Origin: an uncultured Lachnospiraceae bacterium | GTDB lineage: Bacteria; Bacillota; Clostridia; Lachnospirales; Lachnospiraceae | Length of the DNA: 10,849 nucleotides | Reading direction: 5' to 3' | Assembly: GCA_937915975.1 (NCBI GenBank) | Contig: CALGGL010000055.1 | Span: forward strand, 1 to 10,849 | In this document: positions 1 through 6,998 of the stretch, in pieces | Numbering within the stretch: the first letter of the stretch is position 1 | Layout of the letters: every line of letters begins with the position of its first letter | Notes under the pieces: model-generated | The model's input: only the letters and a program-made list of their open reading frames with translations | Databases searched by the model: none | Told to the model about the DNA's origin: nothing | Position numbers and translations under genes: made by a program

Positions 1-1
1 A

Positions 2-1141
2 GCCCTTACAGCTAAAGGGCAGATATTAGAGAGACAAGGGAGATATTCAGAGGCCATTTCTTGTTACGAAGAGGCCCTAAAGGCAATTAAAACAACCCTT
101 GGTGAGACGGATTTCTTCAGAAGAGTGGCAGAGTATTTGAAGGCGGCAGTAAGAAGAAGCGGCAGTGTTTATAAGGGGGAATTTGAATATTTAATAAGTG
201 GATCGGGACATGGCTTTATTAAAGGTCTTGAGCTTGACAGAGAATTCTATGAGACGGTGGGAAAGCCTATGCTTATGGAAAAGTATGCTGAATATTTTCC
301 TTACATGACAATTGGAATGGTGGGGGAAGGAAGCGATTGCTTTGGCTTTGACGATGAAACGTCTATGGACCATGACTGGGGACCGGGTTTTTATATTTGG
401 CTGGATCAGGATCTATATGAAAAGATAGGAGAGAGTCTTCAAGCAGATTACGATGCACTTCCAAAGGAATTCAAGGGCTTTAAGAGAATGAACACTGAAC
501 ATGGGGCAAAGAGGGTAGGTGTGTGTCCGATTAGAGAGTTTTGCAGTTATTATATTGGTGCAGCCAACTACCGGCATTGGCAGCAGAAAGGATATATTTC
601 CTCTATTATGCTGATGGAGATTCCCATGTATTGTCTGGCAGCATTTCTTAACGGTGCAATATTCCATGGACCGGAAGGTGAATATAAGAAGGTCTCTAAT
701 GAGGAAAGTAATGACAAAGAGGATATGGGTAATAATATAGATGCGGGGCATGGTGAACTATGTAGATTAAGAGAGTATCTTAGGGGATACTATGATAAAG
801 TGACAACGATTACGCTTTTATGCCAGAATTTGGCTGAGTTTGGACAGAATGCTCAGTATAATTATCCAAGAATGAAGAGGCGGGGAGATCATACTGTGGC
901 AATGCAATTGTTACACAGAGGACTTAACAAGGCAGTTACAGCCGGTTATATTCTTAACAGAATATATGCCCCTCATGATAAATGGCTTATGAGAGGTACA
1001 GATAGATTCACTGTACTTATGGAGCTGCCGGAACTTGTCAGAAAGATTACAATTCAGGCTTCAAGGACATTGATATCTGATATTGAAGGATTAGAGAAGA
1101 ATTTTAATAATGATTTCTTTTCTGATGAAAATACCACATAA
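2..1141 (+). CDS. TPR-like segment plus DUF4037 protein (5' end outside window)
   Basis: The frame is open from the left edge of the window, so the gene is 5'-truncated. The GTG at 125 is only an internal valine codon, not a credible start. 379 residues are visible. Residues 1-30 contain a TPR-like helix pair (GRYSEAISCYEEALK). The rest matches DUF4037: a G-S motif at 110-111 followed by an acidic patch SMDHDW (D123, D125) resembles the GS...DxD signature of nucleotidyltransferases. The typical PIREFCSYYIG stretch and a late YAPHDKWLMRG motif follow. From the family pattern I infer a nucleotidyltransferase-like fold that may modify a small molecule, RNA or protein; no substrate is known to me. 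It ends with TAA at 1139-1141 and converges with the minus-strand apbE-like gene. Confidence in the family is high; confidence in any activity is low. Confidence 0.85.
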   Translation, partial: ALTAKGQILERQGRYSEAISCYEEALKAIKTTLGETDFFRRVAEYLKAAVRRSGSVYKGEFEYLISGSGHGFIKGLELDREFYETVGKPMLMEKYAEYFPYMTIGMVGEGSDCFGFDDETSMDHDWGPGFYIWLDQDLYEKIGESLQADYDALPKEFKGFKRMNTEHGAKRVGVCPIREFCSYYIGAANYRHWQQKGYISSIMLMEIPMYCLAAFLNGAIFHGPEGEYKKVSNEESNDKEDMGNNIDAGHGELCRLREYLRGYYDKVTTITLLCQNLAEFGQNAQYNYPRMKRRGDHTVAMQLLHRGLNKAVTAGYILNRIYAPHDKWLMRGTDRFTVLMELPELVRKITIQASRTLISDIEGLEKNFNNDFFSDENTT

Positions 1142-1333
1142 TCATGAGTGTGCAATTTGCGATTGCAGTTAGATTAAAAACCAAACTAAATTCGAACATA
1201 AGCGACCCCGTAAATTATATATTTGTACAAAAGTACTAAAAATACCAATAAAATAATAACATTTATTCATATTTTTTACAATATGTCAAAATATACAGTT
1301 TTGAACTCAATAATTGTATAAATCTTCCTTATA
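1142..1333. other. A+T-rich convergent intergenic gap
   Basis: 192 bases lie between the stop of the DUF4037 gene and the stop of the apbE-like gene, which face each other. A bidirectional terminator would be expected. The only clear inverted repeat is TGCAAT/ATTGCA at 1151-1156 and 1162-1167 with a five-base loop, and it has no adjacent T run on either strand. The remainder is low-complexity A+T sequence with no open frame I trust. Confidence 0.6.
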
Positions 1334-2632
1334 TCAGTTAAACGGTATAACTTCAGCCTGTAAGTCACTAGAAAAGCTGTCAACGATACCCTCGGTAACA
1401 TATATTGATGTATCAGATTTAACAAGTACCATTTCAAAATCATATTTACCCATGCGCCAAAGCTCAACTGTCTTATCATACCCTAACAAAATAGCTATTG
1501 TCGATAACGCATCCGCAACTGCCGAATCGGAAGAAATAATAGTTGCCGATACAATATCCGTATCTGCAGGATAACCTGTTGCGGGATCGATAATATGATG
1601 ATAGTAATTACCATCCTGTTCAAAACATCTCTCGTATATACCTGCTGTATCAACTGACATTGCAGACATACCATTATCTGATAAGCCGTCAATTGAAATT
1701 ACAGCAATATAGTCGCCCTGACTGCCATATGGATTTTGTATACCTACACGCCAGGGCTTGCCGTCCGGCTTGGAGCCAATAAAAGAAATGTTACCTCCAA
1801 GGCTTATCATGGCACCGGTTAAAGCATTTTCATCTTTTGATGTAAGAAGTTCATTTACCTCATCAGCTATGTAACCTATGGCAATCGCACCCAAATCTAT
1901 CTTCATTCCATTTTCCTTAAACCTTACACCGAAAAGCAGTTCACCACTTTCCTCATCATCAGCATATCCCGATGAAACCGCGTTAGACCACTCGCGGGCA
2001 GGAAGCTCAAGTACCTCTGCATTATCAGGATTTGTTTGCAAAAGAAGTTCACCTATCTCCGTATCATCAGGAACACGATAGTTTTTGCTGAAAAATCCCC
2101 ACGCATCCGATAACGGATAAAGAGCTATATTAAATGCACCATCTGTTTCATGCGAAAGCTCCTGACTCATCTTTATAACCTCTATAAGTTCATCCGAACA
2201 GGCTGCATTACCGTTATTATTTAAATAATAAACCTCTGAATCGGGTCTTTCCGTTGAAAACACACCGTCCAATCTGTCGATCAAATCAGCCGATTCCTTA
2301 AGTGAAGCCTCTGCATCCGCACCATATACAGTCAAGCCTATCACAGTATCCATTGCAAAAAATGTGGTTGATGCACTGTTTTCACCTGTTTCGATATCTA
2401 TTGAATCAGAAAACGGTGTACTTTCTGTTGTCGGCACATCAGCTTCTGTCTTTTCCGCTTCAGTGGTTATATCAGTTGTATTTTCTTCGGTAATTTCTTC
2501 AGACTTTTCTATAGTTTCTTCGGTAGATTTTAAGGAACTACCTTTTTTTGAATCATTTGAATCACCACATCCGGTTAATAATAAAGCTCCCAAAAAGATA
2601 CCTCCTAATATCCGCAATCCTCTTTTATTCAC
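1334..2632 (-). CDS. apbE: FAD:protein FMN transferase, ApbE family lipoprotein
   Basis: ApbE-family enzymes cleave FAD and attach FMN to a Ser/Thr of target proteins such as RnfG/RnfD or NqrB/NqrC, outside the cytoplasmic membrane. This 432-residue protein starts with a lipoprotein signal peptide whose lipobox is LTGC (lipidated Cys22). A Ser/Thr/Glu-rich spacer follows to about residue 88. The family domain shows AMDT (93-96), a DSEVYYLN stretch (131-138), TDGAFNIALYPLSDAWGF, KIDLGAIAIGY (244-254), SLGGNI, HHIIDPATGYP (345-355) and DALST (374-378); Asp374 and Thr378 fit the magnesium ligands of the family. The usual TSG near residue 328 reads DTAG here. It is the last gene of the nudC operon, 40 bases after the 164-residue gene. 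No Rnf or Nqr target gene is in the window, so its substrate is unknown. The GTG start is chosen from the AGGAGG eight bases upstream. Confidence 0.93.
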   Translation of the reverse strand: MNKRGLRILGGIFLGALLLTGCGDSNDSKKGSSLKSTEETIEKSEEITEENTTDITTEAEKTEADVPTTESTPFSDSIDIETGENSASTTFFAMDTVIGLTVYGADAEASLKESADLIDRLDGVFSTERPDSEVYYLNNNGNAACSDELIEVIKMSQELSHETDGAFNIALYPLSDAWGFFSKNYRVPDDTEIGELLLQTNPDNAEVLELPAREWSNAVSSGYADDEESGELLFGVRFKENGMKIDLGAIAIGYIADEVNELLTSKDENALTGAMISLGGNISFIGSKPDGKPWRVGIQNPYGSQGDYIAVISIDGLSDNGMSAMSVDTAGIYERCFEQDGNYYHHIIDPATGYPADTDIVSATIISSDSAVADALSTIAILLGYDKTVELWRMGKYDFEMVLVKSDTSIYVTEGIVDSFSSDLQAEVIPFN

Positions 2633-2640
2633 TCATTTTC

Positions 2641-2646
2641 CCTCCT
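2641..2646 (-). promoter_or_regulatory. Ribosome binding site deciding the GTG start of apbE
   Basis: Minus-strand AGGAGG lies eight bases before the GTG at 2632. An ATG at 2636-2634 is only four bases away but is out of frame and reads ATG-AGT-GAA-TAA, a three-codon frame overlapping the true start. Confidence 0.7.
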
Positions 2647-2672
2647 CACTTATACAAACTGCTATATTTATT

Positions 2673-3167
2673 TTACCTCTGCACCCTGTTAAGATATCTC
2701 TCCCATGTAAAAATAGCCTCTTTAAAACTTACCTTTATCTCATATGAATCTGCTGCCGTATTGTCTTCCTCGTCTGTAAACTCTAATCCTATGTTATATA
2801 TATTTTCAGAAGATGCATGGTCGGTATCTTTCTCCATATAATATAAATAAGCTCCCTCACAGGTCTTAATTATATTATCAGTCTCCTCATCACTTAAAAC
2901 AGTATCCGGCACCTCTTCAAGAAGTACCTCATTTGCATCATAATATCTGTAGCCGTCCTTTTTTGCTGATATCATCTTACCATCTAACAATCTAACAGTA
3001 GTTGTGTCTGCGTAGCTTTCGGTATAATTGGTATTCTGTGAGTTGTTGCTGTCTACAATAAGTGCCTCAAGCACAAGGATTATTCCGGCTTCATTTACCT
3101 TAAAGCTTGAGATAACACAATCGTCAAATGTAAATTTTTCTATTTCGTTTACTGATTTAAAGCCCAT
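2673..3167 (-). CDS. Conserved-looking hypothetical protein, 164 residues
   Basis: I do not recognise this protein. It is acidic, has no signal peptide or membrane segment, and alternates short hydrophobic strands (for example FDDCVISSFKV and AGIILVLEALIV) with polar turns. The fold is therefore probably mostly beta. A helical stretch near residues 92-110 is followed by a closing strand and a final aromatic segment (EAIFTWERYL). Such a beta-rich, acidic, roughly 160-residue protein ending in an aromatic strand resembles some small immunity-like or DUF proteins of Firmicutes, but this is only an impression. The ATG at 3165-3167 is preceded by AAGGAG (3180-3175). It sits 13 bases after the thioesterase stop and 40 bases before apbE, so it is co-transcribed with them. 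Real-gene confidence is high; function is unknown. Confidence 0.8.
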   Translation of the reverse strand: MGFKSVNEIEKFTFDDCVISSFKVNEAGIILVLEALIVDSNNSQNTNYTESYADTTTVRLLDGKMISAKKDGYRYYDANEVLLEEVPDTVLSDEETDNIIKTCEGAYLYYMEKDTDHASSENIYNIGLEFTDEEDNTAADSYEIKVSFKEAIFTWERYLNRVQR

Positions 3168-3180
3168 TTTATTACTCCTT

Positions 3181-3573
3181 TTATTCCTTATGAAATCCTA
3201 CAATCTTAACTGCTGCAAGCGGTGTTCCAAAATCATCTGTCACACGCACATTGTAACAGCAGGTACTTCTTCCGTTCTTTATAAGCTCTGTTTCCGCAAT
3301 AACCTTATCACTCTTTGGCACTCCGATAAATGATATATCCGATGTGATGGAAACTGTTCCCGGCTTCTGCCAGTTTGATGCAACTGCAAATGCAAAGTCT
3401 GCAAGAGTAAAATACACTCCGCCCATTACACCGCCTACTGCATTTTTGTGATGCGCATTTAAAGTAAGGCTTACCTTTGCGTAGTTATCTCCCACATCTT
3501 CTATGTATGCTCCTGTATCGGCTGCATACATATCATGGCTGAAAAATTCTCTTATCTCTTCAATGTCCTTCAT
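3181..3573 (-). CDS. PaaI-like hotdog-fold thioesterase
   Basis: This 130-residue protein has the length and pattern of PaaI/4HBT hotdog thioesterases, which hydrolyse acyl-CoA (or related) thioesters in the cytoplasm as homo-oligomers. The signature segment at residues 41-60 carries the family asparagine (N44), the glycine pair (G51-G52) and the acidic residue of LAD (D59). The histidine that usually precedes the glycine pair is replaced by methionine (M50). Later strands (TVSITSDISFIGVPKSDKVI, then STCCYNVRVTDDFG) fit the hotdog sheet. The ATG is supported by AGGAGG at 3586-3581. The gene lies 22 bases after the TrmH-type gene and 13 bases before the 164-residue gene, within the nudC operon. 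The substrate cannot be read from the sequence. Confidence 0.9.
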   Translation of the reverse strand: MKDIEEIREFFSHDMYAADTGAYIEDVGDNYAKVSLTLNAHHKNAVGGVMGGVYFTLADFAFAVASNWQKPGTVSITSDISFIGVPKSDKVIAETELIKNGRSTCCYNVRVTDDFGTPLAAVKIVGFHKE

Positions 3574-3595
3574 TTTTAGTCCTCCTGTAAATTAA

Positions 3596-4426
3596 TTATA
3601 TTCTCTTTCCAAGCTCCCAAAATGTCACCGCACTGGCTGCTGCCACATTTAAGGAATCCACTCCGTGCGACATAGGTATCATAGCCGTATAATCACAGGT
3701 ATTAATCACATCATCCGAAAGGCCATAACCCTCCGTACCCATGATAACAGCAAGCCTGTCTGCCTCTGATAAACATCCATCATCAATTCCTATTGAATTA
3801 TCCTTTAATGCCATCGCAACGGTTTTAAAGCCAAGATTATTCAGTTTATGTATATATTCTGATTTGTTTTTAAATTTCGAACAATCAATAATCGTCCAAG
3901 GTATCTGAAATACAGTACCCATGCTTACCCGTATAGCTCTTCTGTAGAGCGGATCGGCACAATCAGAGGTAAGAAGCACGGCATCTATACCAAGTGCTGC
4001 TGCACTTCTTATAATCGCTCCGACATTTGTAGGATTAACTACACCATCAAGCACCGCTATACGCCTTTTATCCTCGCATATCTTCTCAACTGTCGCAAGT
4101 CCCTTTCTTCGCATGGCACATAGGGCTCCCCGTGTAAGTTCAAAACCGGTAATACCTGTCAGCACATCAAAATCCGCCGTATATATCGGGATATCGCCAA
4201 GTCTTTCAATAACACATTTTGCCTCGCCATCTATCTGCTTTGACTCAACAAGCATAGATAAAGGTTCATAACCCGCATCTAAAGCTCGCTCAATCACCTT
4301 TGGACTTTCAGCTATAAATATACCGTAATTCTTAGGTGCATTGTAATAAAGCAGCTCCTTTTCATTACAAGCGACATACATATTTAGTTCTTCTGAATGC
4401 AAATCATCAATTTTTATAAGATTCAT
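3596..4426 (-). CDS. TrmH/SpoU family RNA methyltransferase
   Basis: SPOUT-class enzymes of this family transfer a methyl group from S-adenosylmethionine, usually to the 2'-O of a ribose in tRNA or rRNA. The 276-residue protein has an N-terminal SpoU substrate-binding-like region (about 1-95) and a C-terminal knotted domain (about 120-276). All three motifs are present: NPTNVGAIIR (131-140) with the conserved Arg140, VIMGTEGYGLS (227-237), and IPMSHGVDSLN (250-260) with the SLN of the knot. The start ATG overlaps the TGA of the upstream ACT gene as ATGA, which suggests translational coupling. No strong separate ribosome binding site is seen. It is the third gene of the operon. The target nucleotide is not predictable from the sequence, so I give no gene symbol. 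Confidence 0.93.
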   Translation of the reverse strand: MNLIKIDDLHSEELNMYVACNEKELLYYNAPKNYGIFIAESPKVIERALDAGYEPLSMLVESKQIDGEAKCVIERLGDIPIYTADFDVLTGITGFELTRGALCAMRRKGLATVEKICEDKRRIAVLDGVVNPTNVGAIIRSAAALGIDAVLLTSDCADPLYRRAIRVSMGTVFQIPWTIIDCSKFKNKSEYIHKLNNLGFKTVAMALKDNSIGIDDGCLSEADRLAVIMGTEGYGLSDDVINTCDYTAMIPMSHGVDSLNVAAASAVTFWELGKRI

Positions 4427-4788
4427 ATAATCTCATATCCCTCGTTTGCCAACACCTCTAACGCTCTGTCGAAGTTTTCTTCTTTCACAAGTATGTAATC
4501 GGTATTATAGGTTGACACCGCAAATATTCCTATCTTATTATCAGCAAGAATTGTCGATATCTTGGACAGAATTCCTATCAATGAAAAATCAAGCACTCCC
4601 TGAATACGAAAGCCCTTCCATCCATCATCACGCTCTGTAGTTTGAGCAGGCGTATCTTTAGTTGCACATACCAGCGATATCTCTTCATCGGTTTTACCTA
4701 TGAAGTAAAAATCTTTGGATAAATCTAAATCCTCCTCTGAGCTTACCTTGCATACGGTTAAGTCATATTCCAATTTTTTTAGTTCCAT
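4423..4788 (-). CDS. ACT domain-containing protein
   Basis: This 121-residue protein matches small two-part ACT proteins of the CASTOR/ACT_7 type, which bind amino acids or similar small ligands. The first part (1-50) ends in a degenerate ACT-like half. The second carries the characteristic run GWKGFRIQGVLDFS (56-69), then IGILSKISTILADNKIGIFA and VSTYNTDYILV (91-101), which defines the ligand-binding ACT fold. No catalytic domain is attached, so a sensory or regulatory role is inferred. Its start lies inside the 3' end of nudC (10-base overlap) with a purine-rich GGGAAAGGAAG just upstream. Its stop overlaps the TrmH-type start by four bases. Ligand and partner are unknown. Confidence 0.9.
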   Translation of the reverse strand: MELKKLEYDLTVCKVSSEEDLDLSKDFYFIGKTDEEISLVCATKDTPAQTTERDDGWKGFRIQGVLDFSLIGILSKISTILADNKIGIFAVSTYNTDYILVKEENFDRALEVLANEGYEII

Positions 4789-5648
4789 ACTTCCTTTCCC
4801 TCCTTAAACAATCTCATCATCTCATTTGTAAGACTGTAATCATAAGGCTGAAGCACTATATCCTCCGGACTTACCCACTCCGCATATTTTAGCTCCGACT
4901 CATCCATACGTATCTTATCATCACCGTCTACATCACAGAAGAATCCGACCAGCAGGTCAGCTGCAATGCCCCAGGGTTGAGACTTATAATACCTTATATT
5001 CTTTACCTTAAGGCCGGTCTCCTCCATAACCTCTCTCGCTACAGTTTCTTCGATAGTTTCTCCTATCTCAGTAAAACCCGCTATAAGCGCATTATGTGCA
5101 AAGCCCGTTTTATATTTTGTAAGAAGAATTCTGTCACCGTTTATAACTCCGACTATAACAGCCGGATTGATACGCGGATAAATCTTATTGCCACATTTTG
5201 AACATACAAGTGCCCTTTCAAAGGAATCATTCATAACCTTATTTCCACATCTGCCGCAAAATGAATTATTTTCATACCACTGTGCCAGATGATATGCTGT
5301 AAATGCAGCATACATATATCTCTTTGGCTCAAGCTCATATCCCATGATGCGCCTCAAATTGTAAAACGCATATCCGGCAGGTGTCTCAAAACCCGGATTT
5401 TCATTATTAAGGCAAAGAGCTTCGGCAAGAAAGAACTTCTCCTCATCCACAGAAAAAATGTATGTCAAATCAGATATGCTATCACCTTTAAAATTCTTCA
5501 ATCTCGGGAAATCCACATTCTCACCTGAAGAATCAATCTTAAGCAAAAGCTTGTTATCTTTAAATACTACTATAAGACTATCCTCATCCGGCTTGGCATC
5601 AGAACGGTAACTGTTATTAAATATATGTGGTAATATGTCCTGAATCAT
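4779..5648 (-). CDS. nudC: NAD(+)/NADH diphosphatase, NudC-type Nudix hydrolase
   Basis: NudC enzymes hydrolyse NAD(H) to NMN(H) and AMP, and in E. coli also remove NAD caps from RNA 5' ends. With the ATG at 5648 the protein has 289 residues. It contains an N-terminal domain, a zinc ribbon with C131, C134, C149 and C152, and a perfect Nudix box at 191-213 (G191, E197, R205-E206, E209-E210, G212). It ends with the NADH-diphosphatase signature SQPW (223-226). That signature continues GIAADLL instead of the classic PFPxSLM, a variation within the Nudix C-terminal lobe. The open frame extends to a TTG at 5699, but the GGAGGT at 5660-5655, seven bases from the ATG, and a promoter within the extension argue for the shorter form. 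It is the first gene of a six-gene operon and overlaps the ACT gene by ten bases. Confidence 0.94.
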   Translation of the reverse strand: MIQDILPHIFNNSYRSDAKPDEDSLIVVFKDNKLLLKIDSSGENVDFPRLKNFKGDSISDLTYIFSVDEEKFFLAEALCLNNENPGFETPAGYAFYNLRRIMGYELEPKRYMYAAFTAYHLAQWYENNSFCGRCGNKVMNDSFERALVCSKCGNKIYPRINPAVIVGVINGDRILLTKYKTGFAHNALIAGFTEIGETIEETVAREVMEETGLKVKNIRYYKSQPWGIAADLLVGFFCDVDGDDKIRMDESELKYAEWVSPEDIVLQPYDYSLTNEMMRLFKEGKEVWN

Positions 5649-5654
5649 CTTTAT

Positions 5655-5660
5655 ACCTCC
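5655..5660 (-). promoter_or_regulatory. Ribosome binding site setting the nudC start
   Basis: Minus-strand GGAGGT with a seven to eight base spacing to the ATG at 5648. It excludes the longer frame beginning at TTG 5699. Confidence 0.75.
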
Positions 5661-5669
5661 ACTAAAAAT

Positions 5670-5699
5670 ATTATACCATCTCTCTTGCCTTATCCACAA
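5670..5699 (-). promoter_or_regulatory. Extended -10 promoter of the nudC operon
   Basis: On the minus strand a perfect TATAAT (5675-5670) is preceded by TGG, giving the extended -10 form TGnTATAAT. A weak -35 candidate TTGTGG lies at 5699-5694 with an 18-base spacer. Transcription would begin near 5663, leaving a very short leader directly before the GGAGG. The whole motif lies in the 81-base gap between the last membrane gene and nudC, so the nudC operon is separable from the hipBA cluster. Confidence 0.65.
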
Positions 5700-5706
5700 C
5701 TTCCTT

Positions 5707-5724
5707 GGGATAACAAATTATCTC
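5707..5724. repeat. Short imperfect inverted repeat upstream of the nudC promoter
   Basis: GATAA (5709-5713) and TTATC (5718-5722) flank a four-base CAAA. G5707 and C5724 can add an outer pair. It lies just upstream of the -35 candidate and has no T run, so it is not a classical terminator. It could be an operator or chance. Confidence 0.25.
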
Positions 5725-5729
5725 TTCCT

Positions 5730-6344
5730 TTACTCAATCAACCCTACAAATACACCTTTTCTTAAAATAACATTACAAACATTTGATGTACCATAGAAAA
5801 CATATTTATCTCCATCGATTTGAATTTTTTTTGCTTTTATTTTCCCTGTCGGTAATTTATAAACAATATATACAAAGTAATAGTTATAATGCCACCAAAC
5901 ACCATCTCTTAATAAAAAATCAGCGCGACTTTTTAAATCCTCAAACTCTTTTCTCCTTAAAACATATCCCTTGGTTCTAATATATAAATCCGGATTTTTA
6001 GCTTCGTTATACTGCATAAATGCTATCGATATGTAAACTATATTTAAAAGAAAAATGATTCCCATCCACTTTAAATCATCAAGCATTATTGCTTCTACAA
6101 AGAAATTAAATATACCAAATAAAATAATATATACTTTTCTTCCTTTATAATAATCCGCTATATATTCAATTTCGTGTTCATTGGCACCATGCTCACATTT
6201 AACGGATGAAAGCTTATTCAACGCAAGCTTTCTATCAGCATCAGATAAAAAAACAGGTCTGTTAAATGTCATTGATTTATATAATATAAGTATTGCCGCA
6301 AATACAATATTAAAGATTATAACAATTAAATTACCTAAATCCAT
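5730..6344 (-). CDS. Hypothetical membrane protein, 204 residues
   Basis: I do not recognise the family. One membrane segment lies at residues 4-22 and a hydrophobic pair at about 70-86 and 93-112. The first and second are separated by a soluble loop (23-68) with charged helix. A cytoplasmic-looking C-terminal domain (about 120-204) is rich in aromatic and basic residues and strands, including GVWWHYNYYFVYIVYKLPTG and a closing NVILRKGVFVGLIE. The ATG is supported by AAAGGAG at 6357-6351 with six bases of spacing. It is the last gene of the minus-strand cluster that begins with the ABC-3C-like gene, 56 bases after the 191-residue gene. A similar plan (small hydrophobic front plus soluble beta-rich tail) is seen in the 191-residue neighbour. 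Its function and its link to hipBA are unknown. Confidence 0.75.
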   Translation of the reverse strand: MDLGNLIVIIFNIVFAAILILYKSMTFNRPVFLSDADRKLALNKLSSVKCEHGANEHEIEYIADYYKGRKVYIILFGIFNFFVEAIMLDDLKWMGIIFLLNIVYISIAFMQYNEAKNPDLYIRTKGYVLRRKEFEDLKSRADFLLRDGVWWHYNYYFVYIVYKLPTGKIKAKKIQIDGDKYVFYGTSNVCNVILRKGVFVGLIE

Positions 6345-6375
6345 GGAATGCTCCTTTAATCATAAAGAAAAATAA

Positions 6376-6393
6376 AATAATTTATTAATTATT
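6376..6393 (-). terminator. Weak A/T-only terminator-like hairpin
   Basis: Read on the minus strand, AATAATT (6393-6387), loop AATA and AATTATT (6382-6376) are followed by TTATTTTTC. It starts about seven bases after the stop of the 191-residue gene, the right place for a terminator. The stem has no G-C pair apart from possible G-U extensions, so efficiency would be low. Confidence 0.3.
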
Positions 6394-6400
6394 CCTAATA

Positions 6401-6976
6401 TTATTTCTTCCTCTCTTTGTAATACTTCATATTCTCCTTTGATTTTCCATATCTTGCATTTGGACAAAACTTCATAATTATATCAATCAAATTTAATATA
6501 TCATTATTGCTTAAACTTGACAGTCTCATAATTATTTTTTGATTTTTTGTTAATAAAATAATACTATCAATTCTTTTTCTGTTTGTTGACATCATAGTTT
6601 CAGGGTAAACAACATATATATTCTCCAGATAAGACATGTTGGAAACATTCAATTTGTTTATAAATACATTACCGACAATCGCAATATATTTATTTTCAAA
6701 CAAAGCATTATCCTCTTTATCTAAAACCTTAAGCATATCATGTATGTCAGGACAGTTTCTGATAGGATTTCTCAAATCTAAAATTGATTTAATAATTGCA
6801 TATATTATTAAAACAAGATATAATCCTACAAATATAGCACCAGTAATATCAAAAAATTCATTGTAAATTGCATTAACCAAATAGCCTACTCCTAAAACTG
6901 CAAGAATTAAGCTTATAATTAAACGGGTTTTAGCTTCATTTTTTACTCTCTTAATAACAATTTCGTAATTACTCAT
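6401..6976 (-). CDS. Hypothetical membrane protein, 191 residues
   Basis: I cannot name the family. With the start at 6976 the protein has a short polar N-terminus, two membrane segments (about 18-37 and 43-66) and a C-terminal soluble domain of about 115 residues. That domain alternates strands (YIAIVGNVFINKL, LENIYVVYPETM, SIILLTKNQKIIMRL) with a final amphipathic helix ending in CPNARYG. This layout recalls small bacterial proteins with a PH-like domain after two membrane helices, but that is a guess. An earlier in-frame ATG at 6991 contains the GGGGAGG within its first codons, so the second ATG, six bases after that site, is preferred. The gene is 22 bases downstream of the 370-residue membrane-protein gene and probably co-transcribed with it. 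Confidence 0.75.
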   Translation of the reverse strand: MSNYEIVIKRVKNEAKTRLIISLILAVLGVGYLVNAIYNEFFDITGAIFVGLYLVLIIYAIIKSILDLRNPIRNCPDIHDMLKVLDKEDNALFENKYIAIVGNVFINKLNVSNMSYLENIYVVYPETMMSTNRKRIDSIILLTKNQKIIMRLSSLSNNDILNLIDIIMKFCPNARYGKSKENMKYYKERKK

Positions 6977-6982
6977 TTTATT

Positions 6983-6989
6983 CCTCCCC
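6983..6989 (-). promoter_or_regulatory. Ribosome binding site choosing ATG 6976 over ATG 6991
   Basis: Minus-strand GGGGAGG lies six bases before the ATG at 6976 and overlaps the codons that would follow an upstream ATG at 6991. Confidence 0.7.
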
Positions 6990-6998
6990 ATGATTTGT

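Noticed and set aside
413..751. Minus-strand open frame of 112 codons inside the DUF4037 gene
   Set aside because: Antisense to a clear protein family, with unnatural composition and no ribosome binding site; a shadow.
1151..1167. Inverted repeat TGCAAT-TTGCG-ATTGCA as terminator of the DUF4037 gene
   Set aside because: Only six pairs, mostly A-T, with no T run after it on either strand.
2364..2747. Plus-strand open frame of 127 codons opposite apbE
   Set aside because: Antisense to the Ser/Thr/Glu-rich spacer of the lipoprotein and its upstream gap; serine/valine-rich artefact.
5649..5699. 17-residue N-terminal extension of NudC from TTG 5699
   Set aside because: The extension contains the extended -10 promoter and GGAGGT site; the ATG at 5648 is correctly spaced from that site.
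5707..5724. Terminator for the membrane-protein cluster
   Set aside because: Stem of five A/T-rich pairs without a following T run on the minus strand; kept only as a weak inverted repeat.
6352..6364. Minus-strand TATGAT as -10 box for the 204-residue gene
   Set aside because: Predicted transcription start would fall inside the ribosome binding site and no -35 element is seen.
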